Shown: positions 16,007-24,754, counted from the first letter of the stretch. The stretch is 43,399 nt of DNA from JBLHGU01 sp047615875 (GCA_047615875.1 JBLHGU010000024.1:1-43399), one strand, 5' to 3'. Numbers and translations are program-made. Notes: generated by a model not told the origin, from the letters alone.

Positions 16007-17461
16007 ATGCGGCAATCTATCCGTATTCGACTCCTGCTGGGTCTAACCATCACTATCGCCACTCTCTGGATATTGATGTTGGGCGCCACTTATTATGGTG
16101 CCCAGCGTGAAGTTGGAGCACTTTTTGACACCCAGCTTGAACAGTCAGCCAGAGTCGCCTCGCGTACATTATTAGGTTTACCGGCAAGTTCTGAACCAGA
16201 TGAATTGGTACAAAATCAGGGCGACACCGATAACCAATACCAGAAAAATATGGTCATTCAGGTTTGGGCTGATTCTGGAGAACTGCTACTTCATTCTGAC
16301 AACGCACCACTCGAACCACTCTCGAATCTTAAAGTGGGATTTGAAAACACCACTATTGATGAACGCCGCTGGCGAGTTTTTTCATTTTATGATGAACAAA
16401 ATAATCTCACCATAAAAACTGGCGAACCCATACAACCTAGACGATCTTTGATACAGCATGTGGTTCGACAAACTGTCATTCCGGTTTTAATCGGATTGCC
16501 ATTGGTCACTTTATTAATTTGGCTGGTTGTCAGTCGGGGGCTATCGCCCTTAAATCGTCTGGCCTCCGATTTGCATGCTCGCAACCCAAAAAATCTTTCC
16601 AAGATTGACGCACCCTACGCACCAGCCGAAGTACAACCACTTATCGAGGAGCTAAACGGTCTTCTGGAAAGATTAACTGCTCATATGCGCAAGGAACATA
16701 ATTTTATTGGTAATGCCGCTCATGAGCTACGTACCCCTTTGTCTGGCCTAAAGGCTCAGGCTGAGGTTGCGCTCGGCGCTCGAGACGATGACGAGAGTCA
16801 GCGCGCTCTTAACAATATATTGCTTGGTGTGAATCGTGCCAATCATATGGTTAATCAACTGCTGACGTTGTCCAGAATTGACGAAACTAATAAGCAGGTG
16901 GACAAAACCATTGTAAATATTGATGACTGCATCAAACGGGTTCTACAGGATCTTTATCCTGCCAGCCAGGAGCGTTCAATAGAACTAACTTATGAGCGCA
17001 GTTCGCAATCAGAAGTCGTTGCGGTGTCAGGGCTGGCAGACGGTCTCTATGTGTTATTTCGCAATCTAATCGACAATGCCATTAAGTATTCACCTCTGGG
17101 AGCGTCCATTACAGTCGAGTCTAGCACCAGAAATGGGCGGGTGCTTGTTGCAGTAATAGATCAGGGCCCTGGCATTCCGGATGCTGAGCATGAACGAGTC
17201 TTCGATCGCTTTCATCGGCAGAATAACTCAGATCAGTATGGCTCTGGACTAGGGCTATCGATAGTACGACAAGTGCTGGAATTGCATGATGGGTTTATTC
17301 AATTTAGCGCGCCCAAAACCGGTGAAGGTTTGATAGCCACGATCTCTTTACCTGTTTCCGCACCAGTTAGTTCTATACATTTCAACAAGATACCCACTAA
17401 AGCCCCAAAGACTGAGTCCAACTTTTCTATACAGACCAGTAACACTGGAGGCGTGACTTAA
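16007..17461 (+). CDS. sensor histidine kinase, QseC/PmrB-like
   Basis: 484-aa inner-membrane kinase. A first membrane segment (about residues 7-29), a periplasmic domain (about 30-142), a second segment (about 145-168) and a linker precede the kinase core. The core has the H-box NAAHELRTP with His239, the N-box LFRNLIDNAIKYSP, the G1 box DQGPGIP and the G2 box GSGLGLSIV. The ATG at 16007 is 4 bp after the regulator stop, with only AGGG as a ribosome-binding site, so coupled translation is likely. An uncommon tail of about 35 residues, rich in Ser, Pro, Lys and Thr, follows the ATPase domain. The periplasmic domain has no motif I can tie to a ligand. Confidence 0.92.
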   Translation: MRQSIRIRLLLGLTITIATLWILMLGATYYGAQREVGALFDTQLEQSARVASRTLLGLPASSEPDELVQNQGDTDNQYQKNMVIQVWADSGELLLHSDNAPLEPLSNLKVGFENTTIDERRWRVFSFYDEQNNLTIKTGEPIQPRRSLIQHVVRQTVIPVLIGLPLVTLLIWLVVSRGLSPLNRLASDLHARNPKNLSKIDAPYAPAEVQPLIEELNGLLERLTAHMRKEHNFIGNAAHELRTPLSGLKAQAEVALGARDDDESQRALNNILLGVNRANHMVNQLLTLSRIDETNKQVDKTIVNIDDCIKRVLQDLYPASQERSIELTYERSSQSEVVAVSGLADGLYVLFRNLIDNAIKYSPLGASITVESSTRNGRVLVAVIDQGPGIPDAEHERVFDRFHRQNNSDQYGSGLGLSIVRQVLELHDGFIQFSAPKTGEGLIATISLPVSAPVSSIHFNKIPTKAPKTESNFSIQTSNTGGVT

Positions 17462-17465
17462 ACGT

Positions 17466-17482
17466 CTTAAGCGACACTTAAT
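17466..17482 (+). promoter_or_regulatory. near-canonical QseB/PmrA-type box before a small membrane protein gene
   Basis: CTTAAG-CGACA-CTTAAT has the TTAA-N7-TTAA spacing and agrees closely with the PmrA-class consensus. Further TTAA words sit at 17458-17461 and 17485-17488. Possible -10 sequences are TAATGT (17486) or TAGCAT (17493). The small gene at 17520 follows. I infer that the neighbouring response regulator acts here. Confidence 0.5.
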
Positions 17483-17519
17483 CTTTAATGTGTAGCATTG
17501 AAACATCAGGAAAGCCTTT

Positions 17520-17666
17520 ATGGAGTTTGCACTTATGTATTCAACTTACGACATCAACCACGAATATGCCGAAGATCCGTTTTATAAGCGAGCGGCCTAT
17601 TATCTAGTTCTTTTTATGATCGGCTTTCTGCCGGGTCTGATCACCGGCTATGTCCTTTGGCATTAG
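17520..17666 (+). CDS. small single-pass membrane protein, 48 codons
   Basis: Short gene starting at ATG 17520 with AGGAAAG (17508-17514) five bases upstream; stop TAG at 17664-17666. An internal ATG at 17535 with GGAG nine bases before it would give 43 residues. The N-terminal half is polar and acidic (STYDINHEYAEDPFYKR). Residues about 28-46 are one hydrophobic helix, LVLFMIGFLPGLITGYV, ending WH. A Lys-Arg pair just before the helix suggests the N-terminus is in the cytoplasm. It lies directly downstream of a sensor kinase gene and of a QseB/PmrA-type box, so it may be a regulated small protein that modulates the kinase, as MgrB or PmrR do in other systems. No family is recognised. Confidence 0.6.
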   Translation: MEFALMYSTYDINHEYAEDPFYKRAAYYLVLFMIGFLPGLITGYVLWH

Positions 17667-17979
17667 CCGGTCGGAATCTGAATATGAGCAGAATCTTGCT
17701 TGAAACCGCACAGGAAGTCCGCGGCACTGAGCAGGTTAATCGTCGACAACACCTGGTCAGAGATAACAGCGACGACCATCTTGCCTGCCAAAGTAGATGT
17801 TGCGTTGGAGGTGGTTTTCATCTTTACAAACTTGCTAACGAAGCCAGATCCATCGATGAGCAGGGTCTAATTATCGTTATTTCCTGTGCCGGAAAACGCT
17901 ACGACAAAGGAAGTGGGGGCAGCATCTGCGGGGAACTATTAAGTGTACGAGTTCTGCATAAGCCTGATAACTAGAAGAT
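17667..17979. other. 313-bp gap with no convincing gene
   Basis: A 105-codon open frame (17657-17974, plus) covers this stretch, but it starts inside the small membrane protein gene, lacks a ribosome-binding site and its product has no recognisable domain. A roughly 65-codon open frame on the minus strand also crosses it, ending near 17667 and reading LLIDGSGFVSKF near its upstream end. It is equally unsupported. The stretch could be a decayed gene. No hairpin or T-run stands out. Confidence 0.3.
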
Positions 17980-19134
17980 TTAAATTCTCCAGGCAACCAT
18001 ATTCTTCTCAACAAAATGAGTCAGCGCCACTAAAGCCTCTGGCATTACTTTCTCGCCAAAGCTAATCCGGAAATAATCTTCATAGCTACTGACATTTTCC
18101 GTAAAACAATAGGTTGGTTTTATCGATATTCCGGCCATAGCCAATTGCTCACCAAGCGATTCGGATGATAGTGGACCTTTAAATCGTACAAAACCCACGG
18201 TACTAGCAGTGGGCCGAACCCAATCGAATAGATCCGCATATTTCTCCATGAACTGATCAAGTAACTGAAGGTTATTCTGAATAATTTGTAAGTTCTTCTT
18301 GAGAATCAGTTCACTGGCCCGCAACACCATAATGGCTTGAATCTCACTGGCTCTGCTCGGGCAGGTAGTACCAAAATACTGTATATCAACAAGCTTCTGT
18401 TTAAGGCTCAAATCTTGCAGTGCAAGCCAGCCTATAGTGACACCACACGCTCCCCAGGGTTTCGACATTGTGCACGCACTGATGCCATTAGCATAAATAT
18501 CAGCCATAGCAGGCAGTCTATCTTTTTCATTATGTTCCAATAAGCGATAAGCTTCATCAGACAAAATAGCGATATCATGTTTCTGGGCAATGTCTATCAA
18601 TTTTTGTTGAACGTCGGGCTTGGTTAATGTCCCTGTGGGATTGAGCGGTTCATTAATCACAATATATTTGGTATTGCTTTCAATTGCAGCTTCTACTTCA
18701 TCTGGGTCAATTTTCCAATCATTACTCGCATGCAGTTTAATTTTAGTAGTCTTGCTGCATGCATGCTCTGGTGCGTGTTGCACTGACTGGTAGCCAGGAG
18801 TAAATACAATGCTATGGCTGTCGCTATCTAAAAGTGCGTAGGCGGCTGTTTGCAAAGCGACTTGCCCACCCGGGAATATTAAAATATTCTCGGCGCTAAT
18901 TTGTGGACCATACAACTTGGCCACTTCTTCGCGAAGGTCAAGACTGCCACCGTTGGGGGTATAGTTAAGTCGGTGTTTGTAGTACTCATCAACAATTTCA
19001 ATATCACCACGTGCTAATGAAAAATTTATTAATTCCTCGCTTGTAAGTGGTTCGGAAAAAGAATTTGAAAAACTGTAAGGCAATCCACCGGTTACTTCTT
19101 TATGCCTTTTAGACCAGGGTTCTTTATATGTCAT
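17980..19134 (-). CDS. PLP-dependent aminotransferase, class I/II (fold type I)
   Basis: 384 aa. The cofactor-binding positions are in order: a Gly-Gly turn (PGGQVAL, about 88-94), Tyr115 for ring stacking (TPGYQS), Asn165 in NEPLNPTG, Asp193 and Tyr196 in SDEAY, and the Schiff-base Lys225 in TMSKPWG. The C-terminal Arg is in YFRISFG. The protein is shorter than AspC-type enzymes and does not look like HisC or MalY in detail. It is the last gene of a minus-strand operon behind a TMADH-like flavoprotein (53 bp gap) and a HisN-like phosphatase. It may transaminate the amino acid released by demethylation, which is inference from context. Confidence 0.85.
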   Translation of the reverse strand: MTYKEPWSKRHKEVTGGLPYSFSNSFSEPLTSEELINFSLARGDIEIVDEYYKHRLNYTPNGGSLDLREEVAKLYGPQISAENILIFPGGQVALQTAAYALLDSDSHSIVFTPGYQSVQHAPEHACSKTTKIKLHASNDWKIDPDEVEAAIESNTKYIVINEPLNPTGTLTKPDVQQKLIDIAQKHDIAILSDEAYRLLEHNEKDRLPAMADIYANGISACTMSKPWGACGVTIGWLALQDLSLKQKLVDIQYFGTTCPSRASEIQAIMVLRASELILKKNLQIIQNNLQLLDQFMEKYADLFDWVRPTASTVGFVRFKGPLSSESLGEQLAMAGISIKPTYCFTENVSSYEDYFRISFGEKVMPEALVALTHFVEKNMVAWRI

Positions 19135-19187
19135 TAATCCACTATTCGCTTTTGTTGTACTGTAGAAGGTGTGTAAAAGTGATGCAT

Positions 19188-21272
19188 TCAGCGCTCTTCA
19201 AACCAGGGCATCTCGCGCCTAAATGGCGCCGTGTCAACATCGATCTCTGTCTCAAATTCTCTGGCACATCGGTGCCCACCATACACCGCAGCGGCAATGG
19301 TGCCTGGCGCCAGTGCATCACCGATCAGTTTAATCGACTTAACCTGATCTAGTTTGCCAGTATTTTTGCGACTCATCAGTTCATCAAATAATTCACGTTC
19401 CGGTGTACGTTCAGTGATCAGTACGATGGATTGACTTTCAATAGTCTCGGTACGCCCCGTATAAATACAGGCTAGTTCGATTTGCCCAGGCTTTACTTGT
19501 GAAAGCCGACGTTGCTGGATAATTTGCACATCCAGTTCAAGCAAGCGTGTCTGGATTTTGTCCTGCTCAAGAGTGTATTGAGTCCAGGTAGAAACTTCGT
19601 TCGCCGGCGTGATTAAAATTACCTTGCGCCCGGCCCTGGCGAGTTTTTCAGCAAGAACTCCACCCATATAATAGTGATCATCATCAAAAATGGCGACACT
19701 TCCAGTAGGAAGGTTTTCAATACTGAATGCCTGGCTCAACAAATCGTCCGGTGTGAAAACCGGAAAACTCTCCAGCCCAGAAACGGCTTGTTTATGTTGT
19801 CGGCCTTTGCCGTCTTGGCGCCAGTGACTACCGGTTGCCAGCACAATATGTTCGCAACTAAATTCTTCGACCAACGTGGCGTCCATAGTGCTACTAGTAA
19901 ACACCTGTGCATTGGTAATTTGATCCAGTTGACCAGTTCGATAGTCACGCACCCTGATCCAGTTTGATAAGCCCGGCAGACGGGACTCGAGTGCGACCCT
20001 GCCACCAATTTCTGCTCGGGAATCTGCAAGCGTCGTCTGATACCCACGTTGTGCCAATGCTCTGGCACATTCCAAACCGGCTGGTCCACCGCCTATTATC
20101 AACGCAGACTCCTTCGAGATGGCCGGTTGAATGTTCTCCGGGTGCCAGCCACGTCGCCATTCTTCGCCTGCCGTGGGATTTTGTGTGCAACGTATGGGCG
20201 CAACGACATTGTCAGAGGCCACACAGATATTGCAGCCAATACATTCGCGAATATCATTTTCTCTGCCGGCATCTATTTTGGCCGGTAGAAATGGGTCGGC
20301 GATTGATGGTCGAGCGGCGCCGATAAAGTCGAGCACACCACGCCGAATCTGATCGACCATTGCGTCTGGCGAAGTAAAACGCCCGACTCCTACAACTGGC
20401 TTGGTGGTCATAGATTTAACAAAGGCGGTGTATTGCTCCTGAAAGCCTTCGGAACTGAATCGGGATGTCATAGAATCATTCGACCAACCACTGATATTCA
20501 CATCCCACAAGTCCGGTAACTCAGCGAGCATGGCAACTATCTCCTTGCCTTCACCGTCACAATTAATACCCGAGTCACCCAACAACTCATCTACTGCTAA
20601 TCTAACCGCAACAGCACAGGTGTCACCTACAGCGTCTTTGGTTTCTTCAATGAGCTCACGAAACAGTCGCACCCGGTTTTCCAGAGAGCCACCATACTCA
20701 TCGGATCTTTGATTGTGGCGTTTTGACATAAAGTGCATTGGCAAACTCATATCGTGGCCTGCATAGGCGTATACGATATCAAATCCGGCATCTCGCGCTC
20801 GAAGTGCCGCTTGTTTGTGCCAGCGTCTAAGATTTCTAATATCTTGCCGGTCCATAGCCCTGGCTTGAACGGGCTCGTAACTGTCTGTTGCCGTGTGCGA
20901 TGGCGCCATCGGAATTTCCCGGCTATACCGATTTGAACCATGGTATCCAATATAGACCAGCTCTATGCCTGCCAGACCACCGTGTTGATGGACGCCGTCA
21001 GTCAATAATTGAAGTGCCGGAATATCTTTCTCATCCCATATCCGGGATTCTGTTGAGGGAGAAATATCAGAGGAATGATGAATTTCTGATTCCTCAGTAC
21101 AAACAACAGCCCAGCCACCTTCGGCTTTTATCTTACGTAGTTCGGCGTTGGCAAACGGATATCGGTGTCCCAGCCCCGCACAGTGAGGTACCTGATAAAA
21201 TCGGTTTTTCGCAGTAACCGGGCCAATTTTTATTGGTTCAAATAAAATATCGTAGTGAGTATTTCGTGCCAT
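19188..21272 (-). CDS. trimethylamine dehydrogenase-like FMN/4Fe-4S/ADP-binding flavoprotein
   Basis: 694 aa, the full TMADH architecture. An Old-Yellow-Enzyme TIM barrel (about 1-340) carries Cys31, which aligns with the covalent-FMN Cys30 of trimethylamine dehydrogenase, and a Tyr170/His173/Asp266 set matching its catalytic triad. A 4Fe-4S motif (C344, C347, C350, C362) follows. A pyridine-nucleotide-disulfide-type domain starts at LIIGGGPAG (about 388). Two of the three aromatic residues that cage trimethylammonium are different: Glu61 replaces Tyr and Asp354 replaces Trp, by my alignment from memory. The family oxidatively demethylates or deaminates amines (trimethylamine, dimethylamine, histamine, dimethylglycine, N-methylproline). 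An N-methylated amino acid is the likelier substrate here. The IMPase-family gene ends 2 bp upstream. Confidence 0.86.
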   Translation of the reverse strand: MARNTHYDILFEPIKIGPVTAKNRFYQVPHCAGLGHRYPFANAELRKIKAEGGWAVVCTEESEIHHSSDISPSTESRIWDEKDIPALQLLTDGVHQHGGLAGIELVYIGYHGSNRYSREIPMAPSHTATDSYEPVQARAMDRQDIRNLRRWHKQAALRARDAGFDIVYAYAGHDMSLPMHFMSKRHNQRSDEYGGSLENRVRLFRELIEETKDAVGDTCAVAVRLAVDELLGDSGINCDGEGKEIVAMLAELPDLWDVNISGWSNDSMTSRFSSEGFQEQYTAFVKSMTTKPVVGVGRFTSPDAMVDQIRRGVLDFIGAARPSIADPFLPAKIDAGRENDIRECIGCNICVASDNVVAPIRCTQNPTAGEEWRRGWHPENIQPAISKESALIIGGGPAGLECARALAQRGYQTTLADSRAEIGGRVALESRLPGLSNWIRVRDYRTGQLDQITNAQVFTSSTMDATLVEEFSCEHIVLATGSHWRQDGKGRQHKQAVSGLESFPVFTPDDLLSQAFSIENLPTGSVAIFDDDHYYMGGVLAEKLARAGRKVILITPANEVSTWTQYTLEQDKIQTRLLELDVQIIQQRRLSQVKPGQIELACIYTGRTETIESQSIVLITERTPERELFDELMSRKNTGKLDQVKSIKLIGDALAPGTIAAAVYGGHRCAREFETEIDVDTAPFRREMPWFEER

Positions 21273-21274
21273 AG

Positions 21275-22051
21275 TTATTTTCCTAGTACTTCTAAAGCCT
21301 GGTTATGAACTAGTTGATTACCCGAAGCAATAAATCTGGATCCTGACGATAGCGTTAAGGGATTGCCCTGCCAGTCGGAGATCACACCGCCAGCATTACT
21401 GACTATTGGCACTAAGGCCATGTAATCATGTATGTCATGGGCAGTTTCAATGGCCACGTCAATATAGCCATGCGCTACGCGCCCAAAGGCATGGCACCCG
21501 CCACCGAAGATCAAAAACTGTACGGCGTTCTTGAATCTATTATATGCCGCGAGATCACTGGCAGAAGGTTCGAAATAGAGTGGCGAGCTTGTGTGGGTAA
21601 AAGCTTTATCAAGTGATTGACAAGGACGAGATGAAATCGTCTTGCCGTTTAACGTTGTACCAACCCCGTCTACACCAATCCATCGCTCCTCAGTAATAGG
21701 GCTATCCATTACTCCAAGAATAGGTGAGCCGCGCCATGTCAGTGCGATCAAAGTGCTGAATGTTGGTAGACCGGCGATAAATGCCATTGTGCCGTCAATT
21801 GGATCCAACACCCAAACGTAGTCTGAATCTTGATGAACCGTATCGTATTCTTCGCCGACTATGCCGTGTTCAGGGAATGTTTTTTCAATCTCAGCACGCA
21901 GCGCACGCTCCACCTTCTTATCTATAGGGGTGACAGGAGTGGCATCTGACTTAACCTCCACTTCGCGGGGAAGATAAATCTCTTCGCGAATAATGCTGCG
22001 AGAAATATCAGCAAAACGTTTTGCGTCGCTGACAAATTGGGCGGCATCCAT
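21275..22051 (-). CDS. inositol monophosphatase-family phosphatase, HisN-like
   Basis: 258-aa Mg-dependent phosphatase. Metal site residues are in GEEYD (Glu67/Glu68), DPIDGT (83-88) and the late AHDIHDYMAL Asp. GCHAFGRVAHGYID and NAGGVISDWQG resemble histidinol-phosphatases of the HisN branch more than inositol monophosphatase proper. It is the first gene of the operon with the TMADH-like flavoprotein (2-bp spacing) and the aminotransferase, an unusual partner set. No other histidine-biosynthesis gene is near, so a housekeeping histidinol-phosphatase role is unlikely. The physiological phosphate ester is unknown. The start at 22051 is followed by a normal family-length product. Confidence 0.83.
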   Translation of the reverse strand: MDAAQFVSDAKRFADISRSIIREEIYLPREVEVKSDATPVTPIDKKVERALRAEIEKTFPEHGIVGEEYDTVHQDSDYVWVLDPIDGTMAFIAGLPTFSTLIALTWRGSPILGVMDSPITEERWIGVDGVGTTLNGKTISSRPCQSLDKAFTHTSSPLYFEPSASDLAAYNRFKNAVQFLIFGGGCHAFGRVAHGYIDVAIETAHDIHDYMALVPIVSNAGGVISDWQGNPLTLSSGSRFIASGNQLVHNQALEVLGK

Positions 22052-22351
22052 ATTATTGTTCTCCGGATAGCAGTCTAATGACGATTTCTAATACGATGGG
22101 TCTTCGGCAGTAACTGTACTCTGAAAGTCTGATGAATCAAAGTGCAGACGATCCTGATAGAATCACTAGGGAAACTCTGATTTATTCAGGGTTTTCATCG
22201 GTACAAGGATGCACCGACATTTTCGATCATAGTAAGTGATTGATAATGGGAGTAAATGAAAAATCGCAATTTTTATTTACGCTGCTCTGGCAATTCAGGA
22301 CGAATTGATCAGAGCATCCCTAAAAATATAATTTCGTAATACGAGATACAG
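22052..22351. other. structured 300-bp divergent intergenic region
   Basis: This gap separates the divergent HisN-like and ornithine-cyclodeaminase-like genes. A long hairpin GCTCTG-g-CAATTC (22284-22296), a 5-base loop, then GAATTG-at-CAGAGC (22302-22315) is 37 bases before the plus-strand ATG, so it would lie in that mRNA leader or act as an operator. A weaker inverted repeat with GGAAACTCTGA facing TTCAGGGTTTTC (about 22169-22196) and a small CGGT/ACCG stem (22198-22217) lie further up. No open frame is credible here. Confidence 0.45.
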
Positions 22352-23311
22352 ATGACCAAAATATATACGCTTGAGCAAATCAAACGTGCGGTTGAGAACC
22401 TTAATTTCTCAACCGCGATTGAAGAAGGTTTTGTCGCCTATTCCAATGGGCTGGTAATCGTGCCGCCAGTTGGTGAATTATTATTCGAGGACCCGCCAGG
22501 CGATACACATATTAAATATGGATATATAAAGAGCGATGACTTTTATGTCATAAAAATTGCCTCCGGTTTTTATGAAAATGTGAAAATTAACTTACCTTCC
22601 AGTTCAGGACTAATGCTGGTTTTTTCCCAGAAAACTGGCGTGTTGGAAACTGTTTTACTAGACGAAGGCTTTTTGACCAACGTAAGAACTGCGGTTGCGG
22701 GAGAGATTGTTGCCAAATATATGGCACCCGAAAAAGTTACAGCAATAGGTGTGTATGGAACCGGCATGATGGCCCGAATGCAGGTGCAGTATCTGAAGTC
22801 CGTTACGGATTGCAAACGTATTGTTGTGTGGGGGCGATCTGAAACCAGCCTGCAGGCTTATAAGGAAGATATGCAGAAAGATGGATACGATGTGCAAACA
22901 ACTTTGCAATCAGAAGTCGTCACCGAAGTCAGCAATCTGATTTTAATGACCACGCCATCCTATATACCGTTGATCAAAGCAGCCCAAATAAAACCAGGCA
23001 CACATATCACAGCAATGGGTTCCGATACCGCGGAGAAACAGGAACTGGATGCGCAGATACTTTGTACGGCGGATATTATAATTGCCGATAGCCTGGTCCA
23101 ATGTCAGGAGCGCGGTGAAATTTATAAGGCTTTATCGAAGAGCAATTTTAAAATAGAGCAGGCAGTTGAGCTAGGCGATGCCATCGAAAGTGGTAATCGG
23201 ATCAGAACTTCGGAAAACCAGGTTACTGTGGCGGATTTAACCGGTGTTGCAGTGCAGGATGTGCAAATTGCAAAAGCGGTAAGCGCAGCTCTATCAAAGA
23301 TTGATCAATGA
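22352..23311 (+). CDS. ornithine cyclodeaminase/mu-crystallin family protein
   Basis: 319 aa. The substrate-binding N-terminal part has HIKYGYI with the conserved Lys. LLDEGFLTNVRTAVAG carries the conserved Arg. The NAD(P) loop is GVYGTGMMA (about residues 134-142), and ITAMGSD and VADLTGVAVQD complete the pattern. Family activities are ornithine to proline with loss of ammonia, alanine or ketimine dehydrogenation, and EutC-type roles in ectoine use. The active-site Asp for cyclodeaminase is in VADLTG. It is divergent from the TMADH-like operon and its 3' end overlaps the ABC ATPase gene by 7 bp. Neighbours suggest it processes an imine or cyclic amino acid from the same substrate, which is inference. 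Confidence 0.85.
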   Translation: MTKIYTLEQIKRAVENLNFSTAIEEGFVAYSNGLVIVPPVGELLFEDPPGDTHIKYGYIKSDDFYVIKIASGFYENVKINLPSSSGLMLVFSQKTGVLETVLLDEGFLTNVRTAVAGEIVAKYMAPEKVTAIGVYGTGMMARMQVQYLKSVTDCKRIVVWGRSETSLQAYKEDMQKDGYDVQTTLQSEVVTEVSNLILMTTPSYIPLIKAAQIKPGTHITAMGSDTAEKQELDAQILCTADIIIADSLVQCQERGEIYKALSKSNFKIEQAVELGDAIESGNRIRTSENQVTVADLTGVAVQDVQIAKAVSAALSKIDQ

Positions 23312-24057
23312 CTAAGAATCTGGTTTAGGAAGGTTTTGGTTCGCTCATTTTTCGGGTTATCGAAGAACTCGGCTGGTTTGGCTTGTTCGACAATCTCACC
23401 TTCGTCCATAAAAATAATTCTATCGGCTACCGATCGAGCAAATCCCATTTCATGAGTAACACAGATCATAGTCATGCCATCTTTAGCGAGGTCTACCATT
23501 ACATCTAGCACTTCATTAATCATCTCGGGATCAAGTGCTGATGTTGGCTCATCAAACAAAATAATTTCCGGCTTCATACACAGTGCTCGAGCAATTGCCA
23601 CCCGCTGCTGTTGACCACCGGATAACTGAATTGGGTACTTGTCAGCCTGTTCGGGAATTTTAACTCTTTCCAGAAAATGCATCGCTACTTGCCGTGCTTC
23701 AGCTTTGGAGGTTTTTCGAACCAATTGCTGAGCAATCATTAAGTTTTTCGCAATGGTCATATGCGGGAACAGATTAAAACTCTGAAACACCATGCCGACT
23801 TCTCTTCTAACAGCGTCAATATCTTCGACTTTATCGGTAAGTTCAATGTCATCGATAATAATCTGGCCGCTATTATGTTTCTCCAGCCGGTTAATGCATC
23901 GAATTAGAGTAGACTTTCCAGAGCCAGATGGTCCACAGATAACGATCCGTTCGCCTTTGTACACTTCAAGATCGATATTTTTCAGTGCCTGAAACGAGCC
24001 AAAATATTTGTCCACCTTAACCATTTTTATTGAAGGACTGGTCTTATTGTCGGTCAT
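23305..24057 (-). CDS. polar amino acid ABC transporter, ATP-binding protein (GlnQ/HisP type)
   Basis: 250 aa. Walker A GPSGSGKST (about 38-46), Q-loop FQSFNLFPH, signature LSGGQQQR, Walker B ILFDEPTSALDPE and the switch His in VTHEM are intact. It is the last gene of a four-gene importer operon (binding protein, two permeases, ATPase), one base after the stop of the preceding permease gene. Sequence type places it with importers for polar or basic amino acids. It converges on the cyclodeaminase-like gene with a 7-bp overlap of coding ends. Confidence 0.93.
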   Translation of the reverse strand: MTDNKTSPSIKMVKVDKYFGSFQALKNIDLEVYKGERIVICGPSGSGKSTLIRCINRLEKHNSGQIIIDDIELTDKVEDIDAVRREVGMVFQSFNLFPHMTIAKNLMIAQQLVRKTSKAEARQVAMHFLERVKIPEQADKYPIQLSGGQQQRVAIARALCMKPEIILFDEPTSALDPEMINEVLDVMVDLAKDGMTMICVTHEMGFARSVADRIIFMDEGEIVEQAKPAEFFDNPKNERTKTFLNQILSH

Positions 24058-24058
24058 G

Positions 24059-24754
24059 CTAATTCTCTCGTTTGGTGTAACGACTCAGGTATCTTTCAAC
24101 TACACCAAAGAGCCTTTGTATGCCGAAAGTAAAGATCATATATATAATCGCAAGCGATATGAAAACCTCGTAAGGGGCATAAGTATCGGCAACGATTGTT
24201 CGGGCGATTCCTGTCATGTCAGTAATGGTGATCGTGCTAGCTAGTGCAGTCGATTTCAATAAACTAATCACATCATTACTATAGGCAGGTAAAGACAAAC
24301 GCGTGGCTAGTGGCGCGGTAATATACATAAATTTGTGGCGGGCCGACATGCCCAGTGCTGAACCTGCTTCGAGCAAGCCTTTGTCCACTCCTAGTACACC
24401 GCCGCGAAGGATCTCAGATACATAAGCTCCCGTATTAAGAGTCAGTGCGAGGATGGCGCAACCGGTGGGTTCGCGCAAAATGTGCCAGAAAACACTGTCC
24501 CTAACTTCCTCAAACTGCGGCAAACCATAATAGATTATAAATATCTGTACGAGTATTGGTGTACCCCGGAACACATAGATATACACCTGAGCAATCCAAT
24601 CCAGATAAAACTTGCCGCTGATCCTCATTAGCAAGAGTAAGATGGCAAGGATCAAGCCCAGAATTCCGGACACCAGCAACAATTGCAATGTGATTCCAAA
24701 GCCCGCTAGCATCTGCGGCAAGCTTTGTAGAATTAGATCCAGGTCAAAGCTCAT
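24059..24754 (-). CDS. polar amino acid ABC transporter permease (HisM-like)
   Basis: 231-aa inner-membrane permease with about five membrane segments. An early hydrophobic helix (about 16-42) is followed by FRGTPILVQ, then the cytoplasmic coupling loop GLLEAGSALGMSARHKF with the EAA motif. Its start overlaps the end of the other permease gene by 4 bp (ATGA), so the two are translationally coupled. They would form a heterodimer served by the ATPase at 23305. The type is that of HisM/ArtM and the amino-acid TRAP-independent PAAT family. Confidence 0.9.
   Translation of the reverse strand: MSFDLDLILQSLPQMLAGFGITLQLLLVSGILGLILAILLLLMRISGKFYLDWIAQVYIYVFRGTPILVQIFIIYYGLPQFEEVRDSVFWHILREPTGCAILALTLNTGAYVSEILRGGVLGVDKGLLEAGSALGMSARHKFMYITAPLATRLSLPAYSNDVISLLKSTALASTITITDMTGIARTIVADTYAPYEVFISLAIIYMIFTFGIQRLFGVVERYLSRYTKREN

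Noticed and set aside
17657..17974. 105-codon plus-strand open frame
   Set aside because: Begins inside the small membrane protein gene, no ribosome-binding site, no recognisable domain; kept only as an unexplained stretch.
19674..21217. Several plus-strand open frames of 60-120 codons
   Set aside because: All antisense to the TMADH-like flavoprotein, which has full-length family motifs.
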